Origin: CAWBRT01 sp050015355 | GTDB taxonomy: Bacteria; Acidobacteriota; Terriglobia; Terriglobales; Acidobacteriaceae | Reading direction: 5' to 3' | NCBI GenBank assembly: GCA_050015355.1 | Contig: JBEKBO010000193.1 | Location: 1 to 5,409 of the forward strand | DNA length: 5,409 bases | Shown: one piece after another, positions 1 through 5,300 of the stretch | Layout of the letters: each line of letters starts with the position of its first letter | How positions within the stretch are numbered: the first letter of the stretch is position 1 | Program-made: the position numbers and the translations under genes | The notes under the pieces: model-generated | Database searches by the model: none | Seen by the model: the letters and a program-made list of their open reading frames with translations, nothing else | What the model was told of the DNA's origin: nothing

Positions 1-124
1 TTCCGCGAATCTGGTCTAGAGCAGTTGCAGAATAGGTGTGCCCCGGAGCCGGGCCGGGTCCCCGGCAAACCCTTGGCGTTTGCTGACGCAACTTCATGGG
101 GTATGCCTTTCGCGAAACTGGTCT
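1..124 (+). repeat. Imperfect 17-bp direct repeat pair (1-17 and 108-124)
   Basis: Bases 1-17 and 108-124 match at 15 of 17 positions, sharing CGCGAA and CTGGTCT blocks. The 107-base offset is not a multiple of three, so this is not an in-frame protein repeat. The first copy touches the window edge, so its true extent cannot be judged. Confidence 0.4.
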
Positions 125-183
125 GGCGGGCTGCTGATTGCATGCTGGTGGGAGTGGAAGGCACCCCTTCGGGTGTAAGCTGG

Positions 184-218
184 TGACTGCCCCAACACGC
201 GCAACCACGGCGCGTGCC
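184..218 (+). repeat. 35-nt intergenic repeat, copy A
   Basis: This copy matches the reverse complement of 2838-2872 at 34 of 35 bases; the only difference is C192 against T in the other copy. Its core, 196-216, is a perfect hairpin: 7-bp arms CACGCGC/GCGCGTG around loop AACCACG. It begins with TGACTGCC. Similarity stops abruptly on both sides. A hairpin-bearing unit in opposite orientation 2.6 kb apart fits a dispersed extragenic palindromic element. The hairpin lacks a T-run, so it is not a classic intrinsic terminator. Confidence 0.85.
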
Positions 219-321
219 GGAGTCCCCCAGGCGGGCGAACGGATGAGAATGCGCGGCCCCGGAGATTTTTCCTGGTTTGGCCGGGCTCGCGGGTTATCCC
301 TTTGGTACGAGTTTTCTCCGT

Positions 322-359
322 CCGGCGTGGTTCGTGCTGGCGTTGTTTGTTTTTTTTTT
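322..359 (+). terminator. Candidate intrinsic terminator upstream of dnaN
   Basis: A 6-bp stem (322-327 with 335-340, two of the pairs G-U, loop of 7) is followed after two bases by a T-rich stretch that includes ten consecutive Ts at 350-359. The geometry fits a Rho-independent terminator reading on the plus strand, which would insulate dnaN from upstream transcription. The stem is short and has wobble pairs, so it may be weak. The T-run could instead be a simple A/T tract near the dnaN promoter. Confidence 0.35.
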
Positions 360-433
360 GATATAAGAGCAAATTGAGTGGTGCTCTCTAAGGTGCAAAT
401 ATGGCAGACGTAGGCATGGCGCAAGGAACCGCA

Positions 434-1549
434 ATGGAGATCATAGTCAGCAAGTCTGACCTGCTCAAAGAGCTGACCGCTACCCAGGGCGTGGTGGAGC
501 GCAAGACAACCATCCCGATCCTCTCCAACTTCCTGTTTGAAGCTTCCGCCGACAAGCTTTCCATCACCGCGACCGACCTCGACCTGAGCCTGCGCACGGC
601 ATGCCCGGCGCAGACCAAAAAAGAGGGGTCGTGCACCATCCCGGCCCGCAAGCTTTACGATTACGTCAAGCTGCTTCCCGAGGGCGACATCGCCATCAAG
701 CTGCTGGAGAACCACTGGGTCAACATCCGTTCCGGCCGCTCCAATACCAAGATGGTCGGCATGGCGCGGTCGAACTTCCCCAGTCTCCCCGCGTTTCCCA
801 CGTCTGGCGTCGTCAAGATACCGAGCGACGTGCTGCGGCAGATGATCGCCAAAACCATTTTCGCGATTTCCAACGAGGAATCGCGCTACACCCTGAACGG
901 CGCGCTGTTGCTTCTGAAACCGGAGTCGATCGTCATGGTGGCCACCGATGGCCACCGGCTCGCCCATATCGAGCGGGCCAACACCCCGCTGGAGGTCTCC
1001 GGCGAGCTGAAGACTCTGGTGCCGAAAAAGGCCATGGCCGAGCTGCTCTCGCTGCTGGGCGCCGGCGAAAGCGAATTCGTCGAGTTCGCCAAGGACGAGA
1101 CGACGCTGTTCTTCCGCCTCGGAACCCGTCTGCTCACTTCGCGCCAGCTCACCGGGCAGTTCCCCAACTACGAAGCGGTGCTGCCCAAGGAATGCACTCG
1201 CTCGGTGGCTGTCACCACCGCCGAGATCATGGCGGCCATCCAGCGCGTGGCGCAGTTTGCCGACGAGCGCTCCGGCGCCATCCGCCTGCGGCTGGAGAAG
1301 AATGATCTCAAGATCTCCTCGTCTTCGACCGAAACCGGCGAATCGGAAGACTCGATCGAGATTGCCTACTCGGCCGAACCAATGACCATCGGCTTCAACT
1401 CGCAGTACCTGGTCGACTTCTTCAAGAACGCCGACGCCGATCAGGTGCGCCTGGAGTTCAAGGACGCACAGTCGGCCGGCCAGCTCCGCCCGGATATTCC
1501 GGATGCCGAGTTCAAGTATCGCTACGTGGTCATGCCGATGAGGATCTGA
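434..1549 (+). CDS. dnaN: DNA polymerase III subunit beta (sliding clamp)
   Basis: This is the ring-shaped processivity clamp that encircles DNA and tethers the replicative polymerase and repair factors. The start at 434 gives a 371-residue protein beginning MEIIVSKSDLL, close to the usual family length of about 366-380, and has AAGGA at 423-427 as ribosome binding site. An in-frame ATG at 401, preceded by AAGGTG, would add eleven residues (MADVGMAQGTA) not typical of the family and remains possible. Family landmarks are KTTIPILSN at 24-32, ATDLDL at 46-51, ATDGHRLA at 170-177 (domain 2, next to the protein-binding cleft), FPNYEAVLP from 243, and the C-terminus YVVMPMRI, whose final residues line the clamp-binding pocket in E. 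coli. Three clamp domains of about 120 residues each fit this spacing. The gene appears intact. dnaA is not in the window. The next gene follows after three bases. Confidence 0.98.
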   Translation: MEIIVSKSDLLKELTATQGVVERKTTIPILSNFLFEASADKLSITATDLDLSLRTACPAQTKKEGSCTIPARKLYDYVKLLPEGDIAIKLLENHWVNIRSGRSNTKMVGMARSNFPSLPAFPTSGVVKIPSDVLRQMIAKTIFAISNEESRYTLNGALLLLKPESIVMVATDGHRLAHIERANTPLEVSGELKTLVPKKAMAELLSLLGAGESEFVEFAKDETTLFFRLGTRLLTSRQLTGQFPNYEAVLPKECTRSVAVTTAEIMAAIQRVAQFADERSGAIRLRLEKNDLKISSSSTETGESEDSIEIAYSAEPMTIGFNSQYLVDFFKNADADQVRLEFKDAQSAGQLRPDIPDAEFKYRYVVMPMRI

Positions 1550-1552
1550 GGT

Positions 1553-1867
1553 ATGGCGCGCAATCCGAAATGGACGAGAGATGAGCTAATTCTCGCGCTG
1601 GATCTCTACTTCGAGGTAGTCGAACTCAGTGGAGTGCTCAACCGATTAGGATTGCCTTCTAAAGGTCAGTCGAATTATCGAAATCCGAGCAGCATCGCCA
1701 TAAAATTGGGCAACTTCAACCGCCTCGACAGCAAGCGTAGCGGAGGTGGATTAGCTCACGGCAGCAAGCTAGACGAAGAAGTCTGGCGAGAATTTTCAAA
1801 GAACCGCGCGAGGCTGGCAGAGGAAGCGGCTGCTATTAAGCGCAGAGTCGCTGCTAGGCGCGACTAA
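1553..1867 (+). CDS. Stand-alone McrA/HNH-type N-terminal head domain protein
   Basis: This 104-residue protein resembles the N-terminal domain of a family of HNH endonucleases, including McrA-like enzymes (ScoMcrA-type head). Visible hallmarks are WTRDELILALDLYF at about 7-20, the RNP-x-S-x-x-x-K-L-x-N-F block (residues 43-55, followed by RLD), and GGGLAHGSKLDEEVW-like residues from about 63. The C-terminus is a charged helix rich in Ala, Arg and Glu. In full-length relatives an HNH catalytic domain follows; here the frame stops, and none of the bases after 1867 suggests one in another frame. No His-Asn-His or zinc-binding cysteines are present, so nuclease activity is unlikely. The start lies 3 bases past the dnaN stop, with AGGA (1541-1544) inside the dnaN end as ribosome binding site, suggesting co-transcription and translational coupling. 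Codon use is more A/T-rich than dnaN, hinting at acquisition. It could be a truncated remnant or a functional DNA-binding module. Confidence 0.75.
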   Translation: MARNPKWTRDELILALDLYFEVVELSGVLNRLGLPSKGQSNYRNPSSIAIKLGNFNRLDSKRSGGGLAHGSKLDEEVWREFSKNRARLAEEAAAIKRRVAARRD

Positions 1868-1908
1868 ACGGCGCGGTTTCCTTGTAGGTAAATCCCGAAA
1901 TATCAGAC

Positions 1909-1998
1909 TGTCATGGCGAGCGAAGTCGAGCCATCTTTTGTTTCTAACGTCAAAAACAAAGGGTGGCTCCACTCCGCTTCGCTCCGGTCGCCATGACA
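1909..1998. repeat. ~90-nt imperfect palindrome (REP/MITE-like)
   Basis: The outer arms TGTCATGGCGA (1909-1919) and TCGCCATGACA (1988-1998) are perfect inverted repeats of 11 bp. Inner paired blocks follow in order: GCGAAG (1920-1925) with CTTCGC (1977-1982), GAGCCA (1928-1933) with TGGCTC (1964-1969), and TTTGTTT (1937-1943) with AAACAAA (1954-1960). A five-base bulge (1983-1987) and small internal loops interrupt the stem. It sits between the ends of two convergent reading frames, where a transcript from either strand could fold into a long hairpin. The end sequence resembles palindromic intergenic repeats I associate with Acidobacteriota genomes; that association is from memory. No transposase is present. 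Confidence 0.85.
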
Positions 1999-2153
1999 TC
2001 CTCTTCAGGGATATCAGGGACCCAAACCCAAGCCTCCACCCAAGCGCCGTCGTCCGGCGAGTCATCAACTTTAGCATTTGGGTATATCGAAACTTCCTCT
2101 GTTGCATACAGATCACGGGCACGGCTGCGGATGCGCTCTTTTTCTGATTTCAT
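1950..2153 (-). CDS. Small acidic hypothetical protein with WVWVP motif
   Basis: This 67-residue protein is not firmly recognised. Its first ~52 residues look like a genuine small bacterial protein: a basic start (MKSEKERIRSRARDLY), then an acidic segment and the hydrophobic strand GAWVEAWVWVPD at about 36-47. This pattern, RARELY-like helix followed by an acidic stretch and AWVWVP, recurs in short uncharacterised proteins as I recall. Residues 53-67 (VMATGAKRSGATLCF) are encoded by the arm and loop of the palindrome at 1909-1998, which also supplies the stop codon; the ancestral protein probably ended near residue 52. There is no signal peptide, membrane segment or cysteine motif. A weak GAGAG lies upstream of the ATG. 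It is convergent with the gene ending at 1867. No function is proposed. Confidence 0.6.
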   Translation of the reverse strand: MKSEKERIRSRARDLYATEEVSIYPNAKVDDSPDDGAWVEAWVWVPDIPEEDVMATGAKRSGATLCF

Positions 2154-2214
2154 GTTTCTTGCTCTCTCGTCGGACTACTACGAAACCGCTCTAATCATAG
2201 CTATCATGCGCCGC

Positions 2215-2248
2215 ATTCCCCCTGAAAAGGCAACTATCGAGGGGGAAT
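2215..2248. repeat. 9-bp perfect hairpin in the spacer before mscL
   Basis: ATTCCCCCT (2215-2223) and AGGGGGAAT (2240-2248) are exact reverse complements around a 16-base loop. Neither strand has a T-run immediately after the stem, so it is not a standard terminator. It lies about 60-95 bases upstream of the start of the small minus-strand gene and about 115 bases before mscL, so it could act in the leader of the former or be an operator-like inverted repeat. The rest of 2154-2363 shows only a minor TTCGA/TCGAA repeat at 2251-2267. Confidence 0.6.
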
Positions 2249-2363
2249 AATTCGAATCTGAATCGAAATCCTTTGCAGCCGGATGTCCATCTAAATGGCA
2301 GGCGGTTGAGGCGGGGAGATTTGTTCCCTTTGCCGGTGCTGCTTATATTCGGGAGTCATGAAC

Positions 2364-2777
2364 ATGCTCAAAGGGTTCCGCCAGTTTCTGCTTCGTGGCA
2401 ACGTGGTTGATCTCGCCGTTGGTGTTGTCATCGGCGCGGCGTTTGGAGCCTTGGTTACGGCGTTCGTGAAGGACCTGCTTACGCCGCTGATTGCCGCAGT
2501 TGCCGGCAAGCCCGATTTCTCGGCCTTTTCCTTCACCGTGAATGGGGCGAAATTTGCCTACGGTGACTTTTTCAACATGGTGATTTCCTTTCTGCTGATC
2601 AGTGCGGCGGTCTACTTCTGCGTGATTGTTCCGGTCAACAGGTTGGTCAGCCGTGCGCGCCGCGAGCCTCCGGCCGATCCGGCGACGAAGAAGTGTCCCG
2701 AGTGCCTGATGGAGATTCCCATCGACGCCCGGCGCTGCGGTCATTGCGCCTCGGAGCTAACGCGCCAGGCGGCGTGA
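2364..2777 (+). CDS. mscL: Large-conductance mechanosensitive channel MscL with zinc ribbon
   Basis: MscL is an inner-membrane homopentameric pore that opens under high membrane tension to release solutes during hypo-osmotic shock. The chosen start (137 residues, MLKGFRQFLLRGNVVDLAV) places GGGAG (2351-2355) 8 bases upstream; the in-frame ATG at 2358 is only 2 bases from it. The N-terminal amphipathic segment and first membrane helix (about 13-45, with the GVVIGAAFG pore-lining pattern) are typical, followed by a short periplasmic loop and the second helix (about 70-96). After the cytoplasmic RARR segment comes CPEC (111-114) and CGHC (125-128), a four-cysteine zinc ribbon replacing the charged C-terminal helical bundle of E. 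coli MscL. This variant occurs in some other bacterial MscL proteins as I recall. The gene looks intact and monocistronic, with convergent ppa downstream. Confidence 0.96.
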   Translation: MLKGFRQFLLRGNVVDLAVGVVIGAAFGALVTAFVKDLLTPLIAAVAGKPDFSAFSFTVNGAKFAYGDFFNMVISFLLISAAVYFCVIVPVNRLVSRARREPPADPATKKCPECLMEIPIDARRCGHCASELTRQAA

Positions 2778-2797
2778 CACCGGCGTGTTTCCGAATC

Positions 2798-2835
2798 TGA
2801 AATCCTGAATTTCAAAGGGCCGGACCGCGGGGTCC
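2798..2835. repeat. Two small hairpins between mscL and ppa
   Basis: TGAAAT/ATTTCA (2798-2803 and 2809-2814, loop CCTGA) and GGACC/GGTCC (2822-2826 and 2831-2835, loop GCGG) lie between the convergent ends of mscL and ppa. Neither has a following T-run. The words GAAATCCTGA and GCGGGGTCC from this stretch recur in the palindromic repeat at the right end of the window, suggesting fragments of a related intergenic element. They could contribute to transcript ends of either gene. Confidence 0.45.
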
Positions 2836-2837
2836 TA

Positions 2838-2872
2838 GGCACGCGCCGTGGTTGCGCGTGTTGAGGCAGTCA
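2838..2872 (-). repeat. 35-nt intergenic repeat, copy B (inverted)
   Basis: This is the reverse-complement partner of 184-218, 34 of 35 bases identical, including the perfect 7-bp hairpin (2840-2860). Read on the minus strand it starts with TGACTGCC, and that TGA is exactly the stop codon of the pyrophosphatase frame once the one-base disruption is corrected. The hairpin would therefore begin about ten bases after the ppa stop, a place where 3'-end stabilising or transcription-ending hairpins sit. Confidence 0.85.
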
Positions 2873-2992
2873 GTGTCCCTTGTAGAACCCCTTCCGGCGC
2901 TGCTCGCTATAGCGTTGCAGCGCGTCCTCGATGATGGGGTGAGCGTTGCTGGCGGGCTCCAATTCATCTACTTCCACCTTCTTGCCCTCCAG
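2870..2992 (-). pseudogene. ppa: Frameshifted C-terminal end of ppa
   Basis: Shifting by one base after codon 143 of the pyrophosphatase restores 40 further residues starting LEGKKVEVDELEPA and ending QRRKGFYKGH before a TGA. This is the normal C-terminal part of class I pyrophosphatases, including the terminal helix (HPIIEDALQRYSEQRRK). The full reconstructed enzyme would be 183 residues. The coding character is intact across the segment, so the break is recent or is a sequencing or assembly error. Confidence 0.85.
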
Positions 2993-3422
2993 ATTGCTTG
3001 TAATCCTGGAAGAAGCGCCGCAGCATGGCCAGGCGGTGAGGGGGCATCTCGCTGAATTCCTGATAGCTGTTGAACTCCGGGTCCTTGGTGGCTACGGCGA
3101 TGATCTTGTGATCTTTTTTGCCGGAGTCGATCATGGTCATGAGCCCGATCGTGCGCGCCTCGATCAGCGTCAGGGGCACCACCGGTTCCTGGCAAAAGAC
3201 CAGCACGTCGAGCGGATCGTCATCTTCGGCGAGGGTCTGCGGAATGAATCCATAGTTGGCCGGGTAGTAAGCAGCCGAGTAGAGAACGCGATCCAGGCGG
3301 ATGAGCCCGCTTGGCTTATCCAACTCGTATTTCACGCTGGAGCCGAAGGGAATTTCGATCACGCTGAGAAACTCGGCCGGAAGCCGTTCGCCGGGAGTGA
3401 TGTCGTGCCAAGGATGAATCAT
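2964..3422 (-). CDS. ppa: Inorganic pyrophosphatase, frameshifted near the C-terminus
   Basis: Cytoplasmic class I (family I) inorganic pyrophosphatase hydrolyses pyrophosphate to phosphate with Mg2+, pulling biosynthetic reactions forward. The start at 3422 gives MIHPWHDITPGERLP, the usual family N-terminus, with GGAG nine bases upstream; an ATG at 3551 would add 43 residues of non-family sequence. Active-site landmarks: K31 and R45, Y57 (NYGFIP), the D67-x-D69-P-x-D72 signature, D99 with D104 and K106 (DSGKKDHK), and Y141-K142. After Q143 the frame runs into nine unrelated residues (SGGQEGGSR) and a stop, while the expected C-terminus continues in the neighbouring frame at 2870-2992. The extra base is near 2993. 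All catalytic residues listed precede the break, but the final helix would be lost, so folding is doubtful. If the base is an error, the gene is intact at 183 residues. It is divergent from murJ. Confidence 0.93.
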   Translation of the reverse strand: MIHPWHDITPGERLPAEFLSVIEIPFGSSVKYELDKPSGLIRLDRVLYSAAYYPANYGFIPQTLAEDDDPLDVLVFCQEPVVPLTLIEARTIGLMTMIDSGKKDHKIIAVATKDPEFNSYQEFSEMPPHRLAMLRRFFQDYKQSGGQEGGSR

Positions 3423-3437
3423 GCGGAAAGTCTCCGC
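3423..3437 (-). promoter_or_regulatory. Hairpin covering the ppa ribosome binding site
   Basis: Arms GCGGA and TCCGC (minus-strand reading, loop of five) lie immediately before the ppa ATG. The GGAG that would act as ribosome binding site is mostly in the 5' arm. The stem has only 5 bp, so any effect on translation is speculative. Confidence 0.3.
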
Positions 3438-3463
3438 ATGGTTTGATGCTGGATTCCCGCTCA

Positions 3464-3520
3464 GGATTGGCCTGGGGGAGCCATGGCAGACGAAGTTCTT
3501 TCCGCAGGGGATTGGCCTGG
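3464..3520. repeat. 12-bp direct repeat in the ppa/murJ intergenic region
   Basis: GGATTGGCCTGG occurs at 3464-3475 and again at 3509-3520, 45 bases apart. Exact 12-mers twice within a 230-base spacer are unlikely by chance. A pair of sites for a regulator of the divergent genes is possible but unproven. Apart from this and the hairpin at 3522-3552, the spacer 3423-3653 shows no clear promoter. Confidence 0.5.
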
Positions 3521-3521
3521 A

Positions 3522-3552
3522 GGTGCACGCCGCGGCACGTATGCCGCGCACC
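3522..3552. repeat. Hairpin in the ppa/murJ intergenic region
   Basis: CGCGGCA (3531-3537) and TGCCGCG (3542-3548) form a perfect 7-bp stem with tetraloop CGTA. GGTG (3522-3525) and CACC (3549-3552) can extend it across a five-base bulge. No T-run follows on either strand. It could be a regulatory structure in the ppa leader or another small extragenic palindrome. Confidence 0.5.
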
Positions 3553-3653
3553 CCGCATGGGCGAGCGTGTAGAATCCGAAGTGAAACGGTGATCTGATGC
3601 CGAGCTCTTGTGGCAGGGATATCTCAACATAACTCAGGGTGGTCCCTTAGTCG

Positions 3654-5255
3654 ATGGCATCCCCGGTAGAGGCGAACCAAGCGGACGGCAGTGCAGCCGG
3701 TCGCGGCAAGGCGGCCGCCGCGATGGTGGCGGCGGGCATCTTTCTCAGCCGCATCGCCGGCTTGATTCGCGACCGCGTTTTTGCCCATTTTTTCGGCAAC
3801 ACGGATGCCGCCGACGCCTTTCGCGCCGCTTTCCGCATTCCTAATTTTCTTCAGAACCTGTTCGGCGAAGGGGTGCTGTCGGCCTCGTTTATCCCCGTTT
3901 ACGCGCGGCTGCGGGCCGAGCAGGAGGACGAACAGGCGGGAAAGCTGGCGGAGGCGATCTTCGCCCTGCTGTTCCTGGCGACGACAGTCTTGGTTGCGCT
4001 CGGCATTTTCGCCACGCCGTGGCTGATCGATGCCATCGCACCGGGCTTCCACGGAGACAAGCGCGAACTCACGGTTCGCCTGGTGCGCATCCTGTTTCCC
4101 GGCGCCGGCCTGCTGGTGTTCAGCGCCTGGTGCCTGGGAATCCTCAACAGCCATCGCCGGTTCTTCCTTTCCTACACCGCGCCGGTAATCTGGAACATTA
4201 CGCTGATCGCGGCGCTGGCTTGGCGCGGCGGGCATGTTTCCGCTTCCAGGCTGGCTGAAATTCTCTCCTGGGCATCGGTGGTTGGCAGCGCCTTGCAGTT
4301 CGCGGTGCAACTGCCGACCGTGTTTCGCTTCCTGTGGCCATTGCGTCTGCGGCTGGGCGCTCAGCGAGAGCACGTTCGCACGGTGCTGCGCAACTTTGGG
4401 CCGGTGTTTGTCTCGCGCGGCGTGGTGCAGATCAGCGCCTACGTCGATTCCCTGCTCGCCAGTTTTTTGCCGACTGGGGCGGTCGCCGCGCTCTCCTATG
4501 CGCAGACGATCTATACGCTGCCGGTGAGCCTGTTCGGCATGTCCGTCTCGGCCGCCGAGTTGCCCGCCATGTCGAGCGCGCTCGGCACCGACGAGCAAAT
4601 CGCGCAGGCTTTGCGCGAGCGATTGGCGCGGGGACTGGAGCAGATCGCCTTTTTCGTGGTGCCCTCGGCTGCTGCATTCCTGCTTCTTGGCCACGTAGTG
4701 GTTGCAACCCTGTATCGCTCCGGACTTTTCGGGACCAGGGATGTGACCTACGTTTGGGGAGTTCTGGCCGGCTCCAGCGTCGGCCTGCTGGCCTCGACCT
4801 TCGGACGCCTCTATTCATCGGCCTTCTACGCCTTGCGCGACACCCGCACACCACTGAAGTTCGCGACGGTTCGGGTGGCGCTCACAGTCGTTCTCGGGTA
4901 TCTGTGCGCGCTGCCGTTGCCGCCCCTGCTGGGGCTGGACCGCAAATGGGGAGTCGCCGGCCTGACCCTCTCGGCGGGAATCGCCGGCTGGATCGAGTTC
5001 GGGTTGCTGCGCCGCTCGCTCGCCAGGCGCATCGGCGCCGTGTCATATTCGGTCGCGCGCACCGCCAAGCTTTGGCTGGCCGCGCTGGCCGCCGCAGCCG
5101 CCGGACTTGCGCTGTGGCGGGTGAGTCCCGCGGCGCATCCCGTGATGACGGGGGTGGTGGTGCTGGTGCCTTATTGCCTCGTCTACCTGCTGCTGACGCA
5201 ATGGATGGGCATTTCGACGATTGGCAGCGCCTGGCGGGCGCTCAGGCGACGGTAA
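3654..5255 (+). CDS. murJ: Lipid II flippase MurJ
   Basis: MurJ (MviN) moves undecaprenyl-linked peptidoglycan precursor lipid II across the inner membrane; it belongs to the MOP exporter superfamily. The 533 residues and a run of about 13-14 hydrophobic segments fit the family. The conserved N-terminal block is clear: SRIAGLIRD (32-40), DAADAF (51-56), RIPN (61-64) and GEGVLSASFIPVY (71-83). By alignment with E. coli, R33, R39 and D54 correspond to R18, R24 and D39, while the R52 position is Q67. The soluble N-terminal tail (1-22) is longer than in E. coli and Ala-rich. The start at 3654 is the most upstream possible, since TAG at 3648-3650 is in frame; its ribosome binding site is weak (AGGGTGG 11 bases away), so ATG at 3723 is an alternative. 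The last segment ends WRALRRR. No truncation is seen. It is divergent from ppa. Confidence 0.97.
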   Translation: MASPVEANQADGSAAGRGKAAAAMVAAGIFLSRIAGLIRDRVFAHFFGNTDAADAFRAAFRIPNFLQNLFGEGVLSASFIPVYARLRAEQEDEQAGKLAEAIFALLFLATTVLVALGIFATPWLIDAIAPGFHGDKRELTVRLVRILFPGAGLLVFSAWCLGILNSHRRFFLSYTAPVIWNITLIAALAWRGGHVSASRLAEILSWASVVGSALQFAVQLPTVFRFLWPLRLRLGAQREHVRTVLRNFGPVFVSRGVVQISAYVDSLLASFLPTGAVAALSYAQTIYTLPVSLFGMSVSAAELPAMSSALGTDEQIAQALRERLARGLEQIAFFVVPSAAAFLLLGHVVVATLYRSGLFGTRDVTYVWGVLAGSSVGLLASTFGRLYSSAFYALRDTRTPLKFATVRVALTVVLGYLCALPLPPLLGLDRKWGVAGLTLSAGIAGWIEFGLLRRSLARRIGAVSYSVARTAKLWLAALAAAAAGLALWRVSPAAHPVMTGVVVLVPYCLVYLLLTQWMGISTIGSAWRALRRR

Positions 5256-5300
5256 CGCAGTTTTCGGGTTGATGTATCCAAGAACGATTATTCCAGCGTG

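Larger units (their letters stand above)
1..433. other. Non-coding, hairpin-rich region upstream of dnaN
   Basis: No recognisable protein is encoded on either strand. Frame 1 of the plus strand is open from base 1 to a TGA at 184-186 (61 codons), but its translation resembles nothing I know, so I do not call it a gene. Short inverted repeats are dense: 53-66 (GCCGG arms), 65-83 (GCAAAC/GTTTGC), 162-175 (CACCC/GGGTG), 196-216 (perfect 7-bp arms), 322-340 (terminator candidate) and 366-387 (AGAGCA/TGCTCT). A longer-range pairing of 98-107 with 160-167 is also possible. This may be a structured RNA, a degraded gene end or repeat debris. It does not match the signature motifs of tRNA, RNase P RNA, SRP RNA or tmRNA as I know them. 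No cluster of DnaA boxes is visible, so nothing supports an origin here despite the dnaN neighbour. Confidence 0.6.

Noticed and set aside
1..186. Open frame from the window edge to TGA at 184-186 (61 codons)
   Set aside because: The translation shows no recognisable family and is not a DnaA C-terminus; 61 stop-free codons are not rare in GC-rich DNA.
293..301. Possible DnaA box (TTATCCCTT) upstream of dnaN
   Set aside because: Only about six of nine positions match TTATCCACA and there is no cluster of boxes.
362..367. TATAAG as a -10 element for dnaN
   Set aside because: No acceptable -35 hexamer at 16-18 bases; the only candidate, TTGTTT, leaves a 13-base spacer.
2208..2250. Short plus-strand peptide MRRIPPEKATIEGE ending at 2250
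   Set aside because: It is encoded entirely around the 9-bp hairpin with no ribosome binding site; the longer frame runs antisense through the small minus-strand gene.
2321..2349. Promoter TTGTTC - 17 bases - TATATT before mscL
   Set aside because: Transcription would start near 2356, after the GGGAG ribosome binding site, so the site conflicts with the better supported translation start unless the mRNA is leaderless.
2946..3446. 166-codon plus-strand frame opposite ppa
   Set aside because: It is the antisense shadow of pyrophosphatase, whose catalytic motifs are unmistakable on the minus strand.
3423..3551. N-terminal extension of pyrophosphatase to ATG at 3551
   Set aside because: The 43 added residues do not resemble the family, whose N-terminus starts at MIHPWHD, and they span intergenic repeats.
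3483..3572. 29-codon frame (MADEVLSAGDWPGG...) with GGGGGAG upstream
   Set aside because: Spacing of the ribosome binding site is only 2 bases, it includes the direct repeat and hairpin, and it resembles no known peptide.
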